64,000 nt of DNA from DASZGL01 sp035938875 (GTDB taxonomy: Bacteria; Chloroflexota; Dormibacteria; Aeolococcales; Aeolococcaceae). Made by a program: the position numbers and the translations under genes. Shown piece by piece: positions 1-8,751 of the stretch; position 1 is the stretch's first letter; the number at the start of each line of letters is the position of its first letter. The notes under the pieces are model-generated. The model did no database searches. It had not been told where the DNA came from and saw only the letters and a program-made list of their open reading frames with translations. The stretch covers positions 1 to 64,000 of the forward strand of contig DASZGL010000003.1 in the NCBI GenBank assembly GCA_035938875.1, read 5' to 3'.

Positions 1-921
1 GGGATGCTCGACGTCGGCGACGGCAACCTCGTCTACTGGGAGGTCAGCGGGAGTCCGGGCGGCAAAGCCGCGGTCGTGGTGCACGGCGGGCCGGGGACCG
101 GATGCGGACCGGGTAGCCGCCGGTATTTCCACCCGGAGAAGTACCGGGTCGTGCAATTCGACCAGCGGGGCTGCGGGCGCAGCACCCCACACGCCAGCGA
201 TCCGGCTACGGACATGACCACCAACACGACCCACCATCTGGTCTCCGACATGGAGCGATTGCGCGAGCACCTCGGAATCGAGCGGTGGCTGCTCTACGGC
301 GGCTCGTGGGGATCGACGCTGATCCTGGCCTACGCCGAGCGCCATCCGCAACGCGCGTCGGAGATCGTCATCCTCGGGGTGACCACGACGCGGCGGTCGG
401 AGATCGACTGGCTCTACCGAGGCGTGAGGCGGTTCTTTCCCGAGGAGTGGGACCTGTTTGTAGCCGGGGTCCCCGAGTCCGACCGCGACGGCGATCTGGT
501 CGCCGCCTATGCGCGACTTATGGAGGATCCGTCGACAGAGGTGCGCACCCATGCCGCGGCCAACTGGGTTGCCTGGGAGGACGCCGTGATCTCCCTGGAG
601 CCGCACGGCACGCCCAACGCGTACAGCTCACGCCCGCCGGCCGCGGTTCTCGCCTTCGTGCGGATCTGCACGCATTACTTCTCGCACGGAGCGTGGCTCG
701 AAGAGGGCCAGTTGCTGCGCGACGCCAGGCGGCTGCGGGGCATTCCGGGTGTGCTTATCCACGGCCGCCTGGACATGGGCAGCCCGGTTGGGACCGCGTG
801 GGAGCTCGCCCGGGCGTGGCCGGACGCGCGCCTGATCATCGTCAGCGACTCCGGGCACACCGGGAGCGACACCATGAGGAACGAGATCCTTGACGTGGTC
901 GAGCGCTTCGCGCAGCGCTGA
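1..921 (+). CDS. pip: Proline iminopeptidase (S33 alpha/beta hydrolase), 5' end cut by the window
   Basis: Cytoplasmic serine peptidase family that releases N-terminal proline from peptides. The visible 305 residues show the oxyanion segment HGGPGTG near residue 27, the nucleophile elbow GGSWGS (Ser about 101), an acid Asp in RLDMG (about 257) and a catalytic His in SGHTG (about 285), so the triad is complete. The reading frame is open to base 1. The first ATG (base 4) falls at MLDVGDG, which in family members usually lies about ten residues inside the protein, so I infer that the true start is upstream of the window. The gene ends at a TGA 45 bases before the convergent M50 protease gene. 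Other S33 hydrolases are possible, but the HGGPG plus GGSWG pair is typical of Pip. Confidence 0.85.
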   Translation, partial: GMLDVGDGNLVYWEVSGSPGGKAAVVVHGGPGTGCGPGSRRYFHPEKYRVVQFDQRGCGRSTPHASDPATDMTTNTTHHLVSDMERLREHLGIERWLLYGGSWGSTLILAYAERHPQRASEIVILGVTTTRRSEIDWLYRGVRRFFPEEWDLFVAGVPESDRDGDLVAAYARLMEDPSTEVRTHAAANWVAWEDAVISLEPHGTPNAYSSRPPAAVLAFVRICTHYFSHGAWLEEGQLLRDARRLRGIPGVLIHGRLDMGSPVGTAWELARAWPDARLIIVSDSGHTGSDTMRNEILDVVERFAQR

Positions 922-966
922 CTTGAGCTCAGCGCCCCCGCCCGTCAAGACGGACACCGCGCGACC

Positions 967-1851
967 TCATTGGCTGCTATCGCTGACCGAAACCACGTTG
1001 TGGTCGACCAGGCTGGCGTGCGTCGCGCCCATGCCCAGCGCCGTCAACGCCAGCATGGCGACGTAGGCAAGCGCGATGTAGCTGCGCGTGCGTCGCGGGA
1101 CCGAGGCGAGGTACTGCGGATTCGCTCGCGCGGTCTGGAATCTCTTGTAGGTGGAGTACGCACCGAGGATGAGCAGGATGAACAGGAAGGGTGAGGAGAG
1201 GTGCGCTGCCGCCGAGAAGACGAGCAGCGCAGCCATGATCACCAGGCCGACGATGTTGGCGTAGACGCTCAGCGCACTGGCCACGCGGCCGCCGTCGAAG
1301 GGCACCACCGGGACGAGGTTGAAGAGATTGATGAAGAAGCCGAAGTAGGCGATGGCGATGAGCACCAGCCGCGTATGACCCTCGGGCATCGACAGAGCGA
1401 GGAGGTAGACAGCGAGAGCGCCGAGACTGCCGACGACCGGTCCGCCGATGGCCACGACCGCCTCCTGGCGTGCGTCCTTGGGCGGTGACTTGAGGCCGAT
1501 CACGGCGCCGAAGAAGCCGAGAAAGATTGGCGCGCTCACCGGCAGCCGCTCGTATTTGGCGAAGAGCATGTGGCCGCTCTCGTGCACCGCAATGAGCAGC
1601 AGGACCCCGGCACCGAAGGCCAACCCGTAGATCTGCGCGAGGAGGACAAGGGATATCGCCATGGAGATGAGCGTGGGTCCCAGCTTGCCGACCTTGAAGA
1701 GCAGGGCTCCGTACTTGGCGATGCTCAGCCCGATGGCGGCGAGCCCGCCGGCGATCCCCCGGCGGTCGCGCTGAGCGGCTCGCGGGCTGCGCGTCTGCGT
1801 CGGCGTATCCGGGAAGCTCGCGGGATAGCTCCCCGCGTATGGGTCACTCAC
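967..1851 (-). CDS. Site-2-protease-like M50 membrane metalloprotease
   Basis: Intramembrane zinc metalloprotease family, 294 aa from the GTG at 1851. A longer ATG start would run into the divergent helicase gene. The zinc site HESGH is at about residues 90-94 and the second motif, NLVPVVPFDGG with its third ligand Asp, at about 178-188. At least five hydrophobic segments are visible. The N-terminal 30 residues are Pro/Ser/Thr/Arg-rich and presumably cytosolic. The substrate cannot be inferred. A TATGGT hexamer on the same strand ends about 10 bases before the GTG, suggesting a leaderless or nearly leaderless transcript. The gene is divergent from lhr with about 100 bases between the starts. 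Confidence 0.85.
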   Translation of the reverse strand: MSDPYAGSYPASFPDTPTQTRSPRAAQRDRRGIAGGLAAIGLSIAKYGALLFKVGKLGPTLISMAISLVLLAQIYGLAFGAGVLLLIAVHESGHMLFAKYERLPVSAPIFLGFFGAVIGLKSPPKDARQEAVVAIGGPVVGSLGALAVYLLALSMPEGHTRLVLIAIAYFGFFINLFNLVPVVPFDGGRVASALSVYANIVGLVIMAALLVFSAAAHLSSPFLFILLILGAYSTYKRFQTARANPQYLASVPRRTRSYIALAYVAMLALTALGMGATHASLVDHNVVSVSDSSQ

Positions 1852-1860
1852 GATGACTCC

Positions 1861-1866
1861 ACCATA
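1861..1866 (-). promoter_or_regulatory. -10 element of the M50 protease gene
   Basis: TATGGT on the minus strand, ending 9 bases before the GTG at 1851. A GGAG between hexamer and start could also act as a ribosome-binding site, so leaderless versus short leader is open. Confidence 0.4.
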
Positions 1867-1938
1867 GCAACGGTTCGCCGTCGCGCCGGGTCCCGTATAC
1901 GGCTTGCGACCCCGCCAGGCCGGCTGGCGACCCGCGCC

Positions 1939-1944
1939 TAGAAT
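1939..1944 (+). promoter_or_regulatory. -10 element of lhr (leaderless)
   Basis: TAGAAT followed by 7 bases and then the ATG at 1952, so transcription should begin at or next to the start codon. No ribosome-binding site is present. Confidence 0.6.
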
Positions 1945-1951
1945 CGCGTCC

Positions 1952-4900
1952 ATGACCGAGGCCCTCTCGCTCTTCTCAGCGGCGACGCGCGCCTGGTTCG
2001 AGGCGGCCTTCGCCGCTCCCACGGACGTGCAGGAGCGCGGCTGGCAGCAGGTCGCCCGCGGCGGGCACACGCTGATGTGCGCGCCGACGGGCAGCGGCAA
2101 GACGCTGGCCGCATTCCTGTGGTCGATCGATCAGCTGATGGCCGAGCCGCTGCCACCCGACAGCGAGCGCTGCCGGGTGCTCTACATCTCGCCGCTGAAG
2201 GCGCTGACCGTCGACATCGAACGCAACCTGCGCGCTCCACTTCGCGGCGTCGCCATCGAAGCCAGACGTCGCGGTGTTGCGGTTCCCGAGATCAGTGTGG
2301 GCATTCGCACCGGCGATACACCGTCCGCCGACCGGCGCCTCATGGAACGGCATCCACCGGACATCCTCATCACCACGCCGGAGTCGCTGTTCCTGCTGCT
2401 GACCAGTGCGGCGCGCCGAATTCTCGCCACGGTGCGATGCGTCATCGTCGACGAGATCCATTCCGTGGCCGCGACCAAGCGCGGCGCCCACCTGGCGCTG
2501 AGCCTGGAACGACTGGCGGCTCTCACCCGCGTCGATCCCCAGCGTCTTGGTCTGTCGGCGACGCAGCGTCCTCTTGAGGAGATCGGCCGCTTTCTCGGCG
2601 GCACCGGTCGCGACGTCGCCGTTGTCGACGCCGGTCAGTCGAAGCCGTTGGAGATCGACGTCGAGGTTCCCGTCGACGACATGAGCGATCTCGAACGCGG
2701 CGACCAGGACGATGGCGCGACGGGACCGCGCAAGAGCATATGGCCGGCCATCCATCCCCGCATCCTCGAGCTGGTGCGCGCGCATCGCTCGACGATCATC
2801 TTCGTCAACTCCAGGCGTCTCGCTGAACGCCTGGCGGCACGGCTCAACGAGCTTGCCGGCGAGGAGCTGGTGCGAGCCCATCATGGGTCGATCGCTCGGG
2901 AGCAGCGCATCGCCATCGAGGATGCGCTCAAGGCGGGACAGATCCCGGCGCTGGTGGCGACCTCGAGCCTCGAGCTCGGCATCGACATGGGCGCCGTCGA
3001 CCTCGTCATCCAGGTGGAGTCGCCGCGCAGTGTTGCCAGCGGCATCCAGCGCATCGGTCGCGCCGGTCATTCCGTCGGTGAGCCCTCGCGCGGCACGGTG
3101 TTCCCCAAGTACCGCGGGGATCTGCTCGAGTGCGCCACCGTCGTCGCGCGCATGCTCCGCGGCGAGATCGAGACCACGCGCGTACCGCGCAATCCGCTCG
3201 ACGTGCTCGCCCAGCAGATCGTCGCCATGTGCGCCGTCGAGGAGTGGCGCGTCGACGAGATGCGCGACCTGGTGCGCCGCGCATATCCATTCAGTGACCT
3301 CGGAGACAGAGCCTTCGACGCGACCCTCGAGATGCTCGCCGGCGCCTACCCGGCCGACGAGTTCGCCGAGCTGCGTCCGCGCGTCGTCTGGGACCGCATC
3401 GTCGGAACGGTGCGCGGGCGTGCCGGCGCGCAGCGCCTCGCCGTGACCAGCGGCGGCACCATCCCCGATCGCGGGCTCTACGCGGTGACCATGTTCGAGG
3501 ACGGTAAGCGTGTCGGCGAGCTCGACGAGGAGATGGTCTACGAGATGCGCCCCGGCGACGTCTTCGTGCTCGGCGCCAGCGCCTGGCGCATCGCCGACAT
3601 CACCCACTCGCAGGTGCAGGTGACCCCGGCGCCCGGCGAGCCGGGACGGATCGCCTTCTGGCACGGCGACGCCCTGGGCCGCCCCATCGAGGTCGGCGAA
3701 GCCATGGGGCGCACCGTCCGCGAGATCGTCGGTCGCAGCGATGACGACGCCGAGAGAATGCTGCGCGACAGTTCTCGGTTCGACATGCGGGCGGCCGCCA
3801 ACCTCGTCGCCTTCGTGCGCGACCAGGCGGAGGCGACCGGCGCTGTCCCCGACGATCGCACCGTCGTTGTCGAGCGCTTCCGTGACCAGCTCGGTGACTG
3901 GCGTGTCTGCGTCCTCACCTGCTTCGGCGCGCGCGTGCACGCACCCTGGGCGCTCGCGGTCCAGGCGCGGCTGCGCGAGCGCCTCGGCGTCGACGTCCAG
4001 TCGATCCACAGCGACGATGGATTCGCGCTCCGCCTTCCCGACGTCGACGTGCCGCCAGATGTCGACGAGCTGCTGTTCGAGCCTGAGGAGGTGGAGGAGG
4101 CTGTAACCGAGCAGCTTCACGGGTCGGCGCTGTTCGCCGCGCGCTTCCGCGAGAACGCCGCGCGCGCGCTGCTGCTGCCCAGGCGGCGGCCGGGCGAACG
4201 CACCCCACTGTGGAAGCAGCGCCAGCGCAGCCACGATCTGCTCCAGGTGGCAGCGCAGCACCCTGGGTTCCCCATCCTTGTGGAGACCTACCGCGAGTGC
4301 CTTTCTGACGTCTTCGACATGAACGCGCTGACGGCGCTGATGAGCAGGCTTCGCTCGCGCGAAGTCCGTCTCGCCGTCGCCGACACCGAGCGCGCCTCGC
4401 CCTTCGCCTCCTCGCTGCTCTTCGACTACATCGCCCAGTTCATGTACGAGGGTGACGCGCCGCTCGCCGAACAGCGCGCCCAGGCGCTGACGCTCGACCG
4501 CGAGCTGCTCGGTGAGCTGCTCGGCACCGCCGAGCTTCGCGAGCTGCTCGACCCCGAGGCGGTGGCACTGCTCGAGCTGGAGCTGCAGGGGCTGCCCCGG
4601 GCACGCTGGCCGCGCGACATCGACGAGGCCCACGACGTGCTCCGCCGGCTCGGCGACCTCTCGTCGGAGGAGGCGACGGCGCGAGGGGTGAGCGTCGGGT
4701 GGCTCGACGACCTGCGTGCACAGCGCCGCGCCGTCGCCGTGCGCATCGCCGGTGAGCAGCGCTGGATCGCCGTCGAGGACGCCGGCCAGTACCGCGACGC
4801 GGTGGCCGTCGCCCTGCCGCAGGGCCTACCCGAGGCCAGCATGGTTGTCGGCGACGATCCGCTGCGAGCGTTGCTGCTGCGCTACGCGCGCACCCACGTG

Positions 4901-6310
4901 CCCTTCGGCGGCGCCGACGTCGCCCGCCGCTGGGGACTGCCCACCGCGACTGTCGAGGCGTCCCTGGCACGGATCGCCGCCACCGGTGGAGTCCTCGCGG
5001 GGGAGTTCCATCCTGCCGGCATCGGCCGCGAGTGGTGCCATCCCGAGGTGCTTCGCAGCCTGCGGCGGAGGTCCCTCGCCGCGCTTCGCCGCGAGGTGGA
5101 GCCGGTGCCTGCGGCGATGCTGGCGCGGTTCCTGCCCACCTGGCAGGGGGTCGGCGCGGCAGCGCGAGGGTCCGAACGTCTCGTCGAGGTTCTCACCCAG
5201 CTGCAGGGCACGTTCCTGCCGGTCTCGGTGATCGAACGTGACGTTCTCGCGGCACGTGTCAACAACTACGACTCGCGGATGCTCGATGAGCTGATCGGTC
5301 TCGGCGAGGTCGTCTGGGTCGGTCGCGGCGCGCTGGGAAGCGGCGACGGACGCGTCGCCCTTTTTCTCCGCGGTGACGCCGCACGACTGGTGCCCGACGG
5401 AGCTGACGCGCCACAGGGAGAGCTGCAAGCGCGGCTGCGTGAGCACCTCGGCATGCGTGGGGCTTCGTTCTTCGCCGACCTGCTCCGCAGCAGTGGGGGC
5501 GCGGACGCCGAGAGCGTCGTCGACGCGCTCTGGGACATGGTCTGGGCGGGCGAATTGACCAACGACAGCTTCGCCCCCCTGCGTGCCCTGGGCCCGCGAC
5601 GCTCCACGCTGCGCACCGGCCGCCGGCCCCTGATGCGGCTGACCCCGCCGCGTGCGGCGGGGCGCTGGTCGCTGGTGTCCGGTGCCACCGAACCACGCCC
5701 CGGCACGACGGAGCGCCTGCACGCCCTGTGCACCAGCCTGCTCCAACGACACGGCGTGCTCACCCGCGAGGCGGCCGTTGCCGAGGGTGTCGCTGGGGGT
5801 TTCGCCGGTCTCTATCCGATCCTGCGGGCGATGGAGGAGGCCGGCCGCATCCGCCGGGGCTACTTCGTCGACGGCCTCGGCGGGTCGCAGTTCGCCATGC
5901 CCGGTGCTGTCGACCGGCTTCGCGCTGAACGCGACACGGCGGCGGGGATCGTCGCTCTCGCGGCCACCGACCCGGCCAACGCCTACGGCGTGACCGTGCC
6001 CTGGCCGGAGTCGTCAGGACGCACGGCCAGGTCGGCGGGTGCCTACGTCGTGATCGACGGCGGCGACCTTCGCCTCTTTCTCGAGCGCGGCGGGCGGTCG
6101 CTGCTGACCAACGGTGAGGTCAGCGCCGATCACGTCCGTGCGCTGGCCGCGGTTGCGGTGCGCGCCGGGGGCAAGGTGGAGATCCGCACGGTCGACGGCA
6201 CGTCTGCGCGCGGATCGGCGCATGAGGCGACGCTCCGCGATGCCGGCTTCGGCGCCTCACCGCGCGGCTTCGTGCTATGGGCGGACTCGCGCACCGCGGC
6301 GAGGCGATGA
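1952..6310 (+). CDS. lhr: Large helicase-related protein Lhr (DEAD/DEAH superfamily 2)
   Basis: ATP-dependent 3'-5' DNA helicase family linked to DNA repair. The protein has 1452 aa, close to the roughly 1500 aa of full-length bacterial Lhr. Motifs are TGSGKT (Walker A, residues 46-51), DEIH (motif II, 167-170), SATQ (motif III) and QRIGRAGH (motif VI). A long C-terminal region follows the helicase core, as in Lhr and unlike short DEAD-box proteins. I chose the ATG at 1952 because a TAGAAT hexamer lies 7 bases upstream; an earlier in-frame start would overlap the divergent M50 gene. The 3' end overlaps the next gene by ATGA, so the acetyltransferase is translationally coupled. Confidence 0.93.
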   Translation: MTEALSLFSAATRAWFEAAFAAPTDVQERGWQQVARGGHTLMCAPTGSGKTLAAFLWSIDQLMAEPLPPDSERCRVLYISPLKALTVDIERNLRAPLRGVAIEARRRGVAVPEISVGIRTGDTPSADRRLMERHPPDILITTPESLFLLLTSAARRILATVRCVIVDEIHSVAATKRGAHLALSLERLAALTRVDPQRLGLSATQRPLEEIGRFLGGTGRDVAVVDAGQSKPLEIDVEVPVDDMSDLERGDQDDGATGPRKSIWPAIHPRILELVRAHRSTIIFVNSRRLAERLAARLNELAGEELVRAHHGSIAREQRIAIEDALKAGQIPALVATSSLELGIDMGAVDLVIQVESPRSVASGIQRIGRAGHSVGEPSRGTVFPKYRGDLLECATVVARMLRGEIETTRVPRNPLDVLAQQIVAMCAVEEWRVDEMRDLVRRAYPFSDLGDRAFDATLEMLAGAYPADEFAELRPRVVWDRIVGTVRGRAGAQRLAVTSGGTIPDRGLYAVTMFEDGKRVGELDEEMVYEMRPGDVFVLGASAWRIADITHSQVQVTPAPGEPGRIAFWHGDALGRPIEVGEAMGRTVREIVGRSDDDAERMLRDSSRFDMRAAANLVAFVRDQAEATGAVPDDRTVVVERFRDQLGDWRVCVLTCFGARVHAPWALAVQARLRERLGVDVQSIHSDDGFALRLPDVDVPPDVDELLFEPEEVEEAVTEQLHGSALFAARFRENAARALLLPRRRPGERTPLWKQRQRSHDLLQVAAQHPGFPILVETYRECLSDVFDMNALTALMSRLRSREVRLAVADTERASPFASSLLFDYIAQFMYEGDAPLAEQRAQALTLDRELLGELLGTAELRELLDPEAVALLELELQGLPRARWPRDIDEAHDVLRRLGDLSSEEATARGVSVGWLDDLRAQRRAVAVRIAGEQRWIAVEDAGQYRDAVAVALPQGLPEASMVVGDDPLRALLLRYARTHVPFGGADVARRWGLPTATVEASLARIAATGGVLAGEFHPAGIGREWCHPEVLRSLRRRSLAALRREVEPVPAAMLARFLPTWQGVGAAARGSERLVEVLTQLQGTFLPVSVIERDVLAARVNNYDSRMLDELIGLGEVVWVGRGALGSGDGRVALFLRGDAARLVPDGADAPQGELQARLREHLGMRGASFFADLLRSSGGADAESVVDALWDMVWAGELTNDSFAPLRALGPRRSTLRTGRRPLMRLTPPRAAGRWSLVSGATEPRPGTTERLHALCTSLLQRHGVLTREAAVAEGVAGGFAGLYPILRAMEEAGRIRRGYFVDGLGGSQFAMPGAVDRLRAERDTAAGIVALAATDPANAYGVTVPWPESSGRTARSAGAYVVIDGGDLRLFLERGGRSLLTNGEVSADHVRALAAVAVRAGGKVEIRTVDGTSARGSAHEATLRDAGFGASPRGFVLWADSRTAARR

Positions 6311-6921
6311 CCACGACGGCACCGGCGGTGCGGCGAGCCACCGGCGCCGACACGGCTGCAGCGGCGCGATCCCTGGCGCGGGCCTTCGTCGACGACCCGG
6401 TGATGTCCTGGTTGTTCCCTGACGAGCCGGGTCGCGTTCATGCGCTCGAGCGGTTCTTCGCCATCGAGCTCGACCGTGTCCACCTGCGCACCGGCGAGGT
6501 ATGGACCACTGAATCGGCCACCAGCGCTGCGCTCTGGGCACCGCCGGGACGCTGGCGTGTCCCCGTGGGCACCCTGCTGCGTGAAGGGCCGTCGTTGCTC
6601 CGGGTGTTCGGCCGCAGGACGCTGCTGGGACTGCGTGGCCTCAGCCGGGTCGAGGCGCGGCATCCGCGCTGGCCGCACTGGTACCTGGCGATCCTGGGAA
6701 CCGATCCGGACTGGCAGGGGAAGGGATTCGGATCGGCGGTGATGAGCCCGGTGCTGCAGCGCTGCGACGAGGAATCGCTCGGCGCCTACCTCGAGTCGTC
6801 GAAGGAGTCGAACATCCCCTACTACCGGCGCCATGGATTCGAGGTCGTCGACGAGGTGGATATGCCCCACGGCCCGCGGGTCTGGTTGATGTGGCGAGAG
6901 CCTGAACGGGACTCAGCCTGA
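6307..6921 (+). CDS. GNAT-family N-acetyltransferase
   Basis: Acetyl-CoA-dependent N-acyltransferase, 204 aa, substrate unknown. The acetyl-CoA-binding region around WQGKGFGSAV (residues about 138-147) fits the Q/RxxGxG/A signature. The C-terminal core with YYRRHGFEV is the usual GNAT beta6-beta7 region. The start overlaps the lhr stop by ATGA, so the two genes form one transcript. The stop overlaps the convergent malQ stop by 9 bases. Confidence 0.85.
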   Translation: MTTTAPAVRRATGADTAAAARSLARAFVDDPVMSWLFPDEPGRVHALERFFAIELDRVHLRTGEVWTTESATSAALWAPPGRWRVPVGTLLREGPSLLRVFGRRTLLGLRGLSRVEARHPRWPHWYLAILGTDPDWQGKGFGSAVMSPVLQRCDEESLGAYLESSKESNIPYYRRHGFEVVDEVDMPHGPRVWLMWREPERDSA

Positions 6922-8751
6922 CGCATCGCGGCGCAGCACCGAGGCGATCCGAGCCGCTCGCGGATCGCTGATCAGTTGCTCGAGCGTCGCCGGAAGTGCC
7001 ACGCTCCAGTTCGGCCAGCCGCTCACAGTCCCCGGCATGTTGGGTCTCTCGACGACTCCGAGGATGTCCTCCAGGGTCGCCGTGAGAACCATCGACGGCG
7101 CCGTCGCGAGGGCTCGGTACGTGGCCACGATGACGTCGTCGACGGGGGCGCCGCTGGGCAGCCCGGTCAGCGAGCGCAGCGTCGTGCGAAGCGCGCGCGC
7201 GAACTTCGCATCGGGATCGAGCCCGAGCCGCTTCTGTGCGGCGTGGTCGGCGCCGGTCCACGCTCCGGCGATCGTCGGCAGGTCGTGAGTCGTCGCCGCG
7301 GCCATCGATCGGGTGGGATATGCGGCCGGCGGATCCTCCTCGAACCAGAGGACGCGATAGGAGAGGATGTCGCGCGCGGCCAGCGCGTCGCGTGTCGGCT
7401 TCTCGAACGTGCCCAGGTCCTCGCCGCAGATGTAGGCGCCGGCGCGGCAGCTCTCCAGGGCGAGGATGTCGAGCAGGTCGCTCGTCGGATAGCGGACGTA
7501 GGCGCCGTCCTTGGGGCTCGCGCCCTCGGGAATCCAGTAGAGGCGGAAGAGGCCGAGGATGTGGTCGACGCGCAGCGCACCGGCGTGGCGCAAAGCGGAG
7601 CGGATGGTGTCGATGAAGGGCCGGTAGCCGGCAGCGCGAAGCTTCCAGGGGTCGAAAGGGGGAAAGCCCCAGTCCTGACCGAGGCGGTTGAACTTGTCCG
7701 GTGGCGCACCGGCGTGAACCTCGGCGGTGATGACCTCCTGCCACAGCCAGCTGTCGGCGCCGTCGGGGTCGACGCCGATTGCCAGATCGTGCATCACCGC
7801 CAGCGGTGCCGAAGCGTCGGCGAGTTGCTCGTCGATCAGCTGTTGCATCCAGGCAAAGAAGTCGACCCGATCCTGCCGTTCCTGGCGAAAACTGGCCACC
7901 GCTCGACTGCGGGGATCGCGCAGCCGCGCAGGCCAGCGACGCCACGACGAGCCGTGCATCTCGCTGAGCGCGCAATGGGTGGCGAAATCGACGAGATCGC
8001 TGGCAGCCGGCGCGCGTTGCTGTTGCAGGTCACGTCCATCCCAGATGCGGTTCAGCGCCGCCAGCTTGAGCCGCAGAACAGCGTCGCGGTCGATGAGGCG
8101 CTCGTCGTTGAGAGCCCTGCCGGCGCGGGCCAGGCCGTCGAGCTCGTCGCCGATGAGTGTTGCTCCGGGCACGTCCTCGATGCGCAGGTAGAGCGGGTTG
8201 CGAAAGCGTCGGCTACTCGGGTAGTAGGGACTCGCCTGCTGCGGTGAGGTGAGCGTGGTGGCGTGCAGCGGGTTGAGCATGACCATCCCCGCACCGAGGT
8301 CGGCCGCCGCCCATCGCGCGAGCTCGCGCAGGTCGGCGAGGTCGCCGATTCCCCAGCTCGACCGCGAGCGCAAGGCGTGGAGCTGAACGGCCCAGCCGAA
8401 GGTGCGCAGCGTCTTGGGCAGGTGGCAACGGCCTGGACTGACGATGAGCGGCGCGTCGCCGCGCTCGCTGCGCAGAGTGTGGTAGCCGAGGGGCAGTCGG
8501 GCGGGCAGCTCGGCGGCGGCAGGCAGGACCGTGCCGTCTTCGAGGACGACCTCGGCGGGCGCGCCAAGCCGCCGGCGAACCGCGCCTCGGACGACCAGCG
8601 GCGCACCGTCCGCGCTGGGCGCGGCGCCGTCGGCGTCGATGGCGGCGAGGAGCGCTGCGACCGTCGCCGGCGAGGCAGAGTGCCACTCGCGATCCGCATC
8701 CTCGTACCCGGTCACAACCCCCCACGGCGCGGGGTCGACCGCCCGCCTCAC
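6913..8751 (-). CDS. malQ: 4-alpha-glucanotransferase (GH77)
   Basis: Disproportionating enzyme that transfers alpha-1,4-glucan segments in maltodextrin and glycogen metabolism. The protein has 612 aa, between the short (about 500 aa) and long (about 700 aa) forms. GH77 signatures include ASPYYPSS near the donor site, the nucleophile region LRVDHILG, the acid/base GEDLGT and the transition-state stabiliser THDLPT. I chose the GTG at 8751 because it overlaps the upstream carboxyltransferase stop as GTGA; a start further upstream would lie deep inside that gene. The N-terminal 60-70 residues are not clearly recognisable. No other glycogen gene is adjacent. Confidence 0.9.
   Translation of the reverse strand: MRRAVDPAPWGVVTGYEDADREWHSASPATVAALLAAIDADGAAPSADGAPLVVRGAVRRRLGAPAEVVLEDGTVLPAAAELPARLPLGYHTLRSERGDAPLIVSPGRCHLPKTLRTFGWAVQLHALRSRSSWGIGDLADLRELARWAAADLGAGMVMLNPLHATTLTSPQQASPYYPSSRRFRNPLYLRIEDVPGATLIGDELDGLARAGRALNDERLIDRDAVLRLKLAALNRIWDGRDLQQQRAPAASDLVDFATHCALSEMHGSSWRRWPARLRDPRSRAVASFRQERQDRVDFFAWMQQLIDEQLADASAPLAVMHDLAIGVDPDGADSWLWQEVITAEVHAGAPPDKFNRLGQDWGFPPFDPWKLRAAGYRPFIDTIRSALRHAGALRVDHILGLFRLYWIPEGASPKDGAYVRYPTSDLLDILALESCRAGAYICGEDLGTFEKPTRDALAARDILSYRVLWFEEDPPAAYPTRSMAAATTHDLPTIAGAWTGADHAAQKRLGLDPDAKFARALRTTLRSLTGLPSGAPVDDVIVATYRALATAPSMVLTATLEDILGVVERPNMPGTVSGWPNWSVALPATLEQLISDPRAARIASVLRRDASG

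Noticed and set aside
1976..4633. An 885-codon minus-strand open frame inside lhr
   Set aside because: It runs antisense through the conserved helicase motifs, its own translation shows no recognisable domain, and it has the composition of a high-G+C shadow frame.
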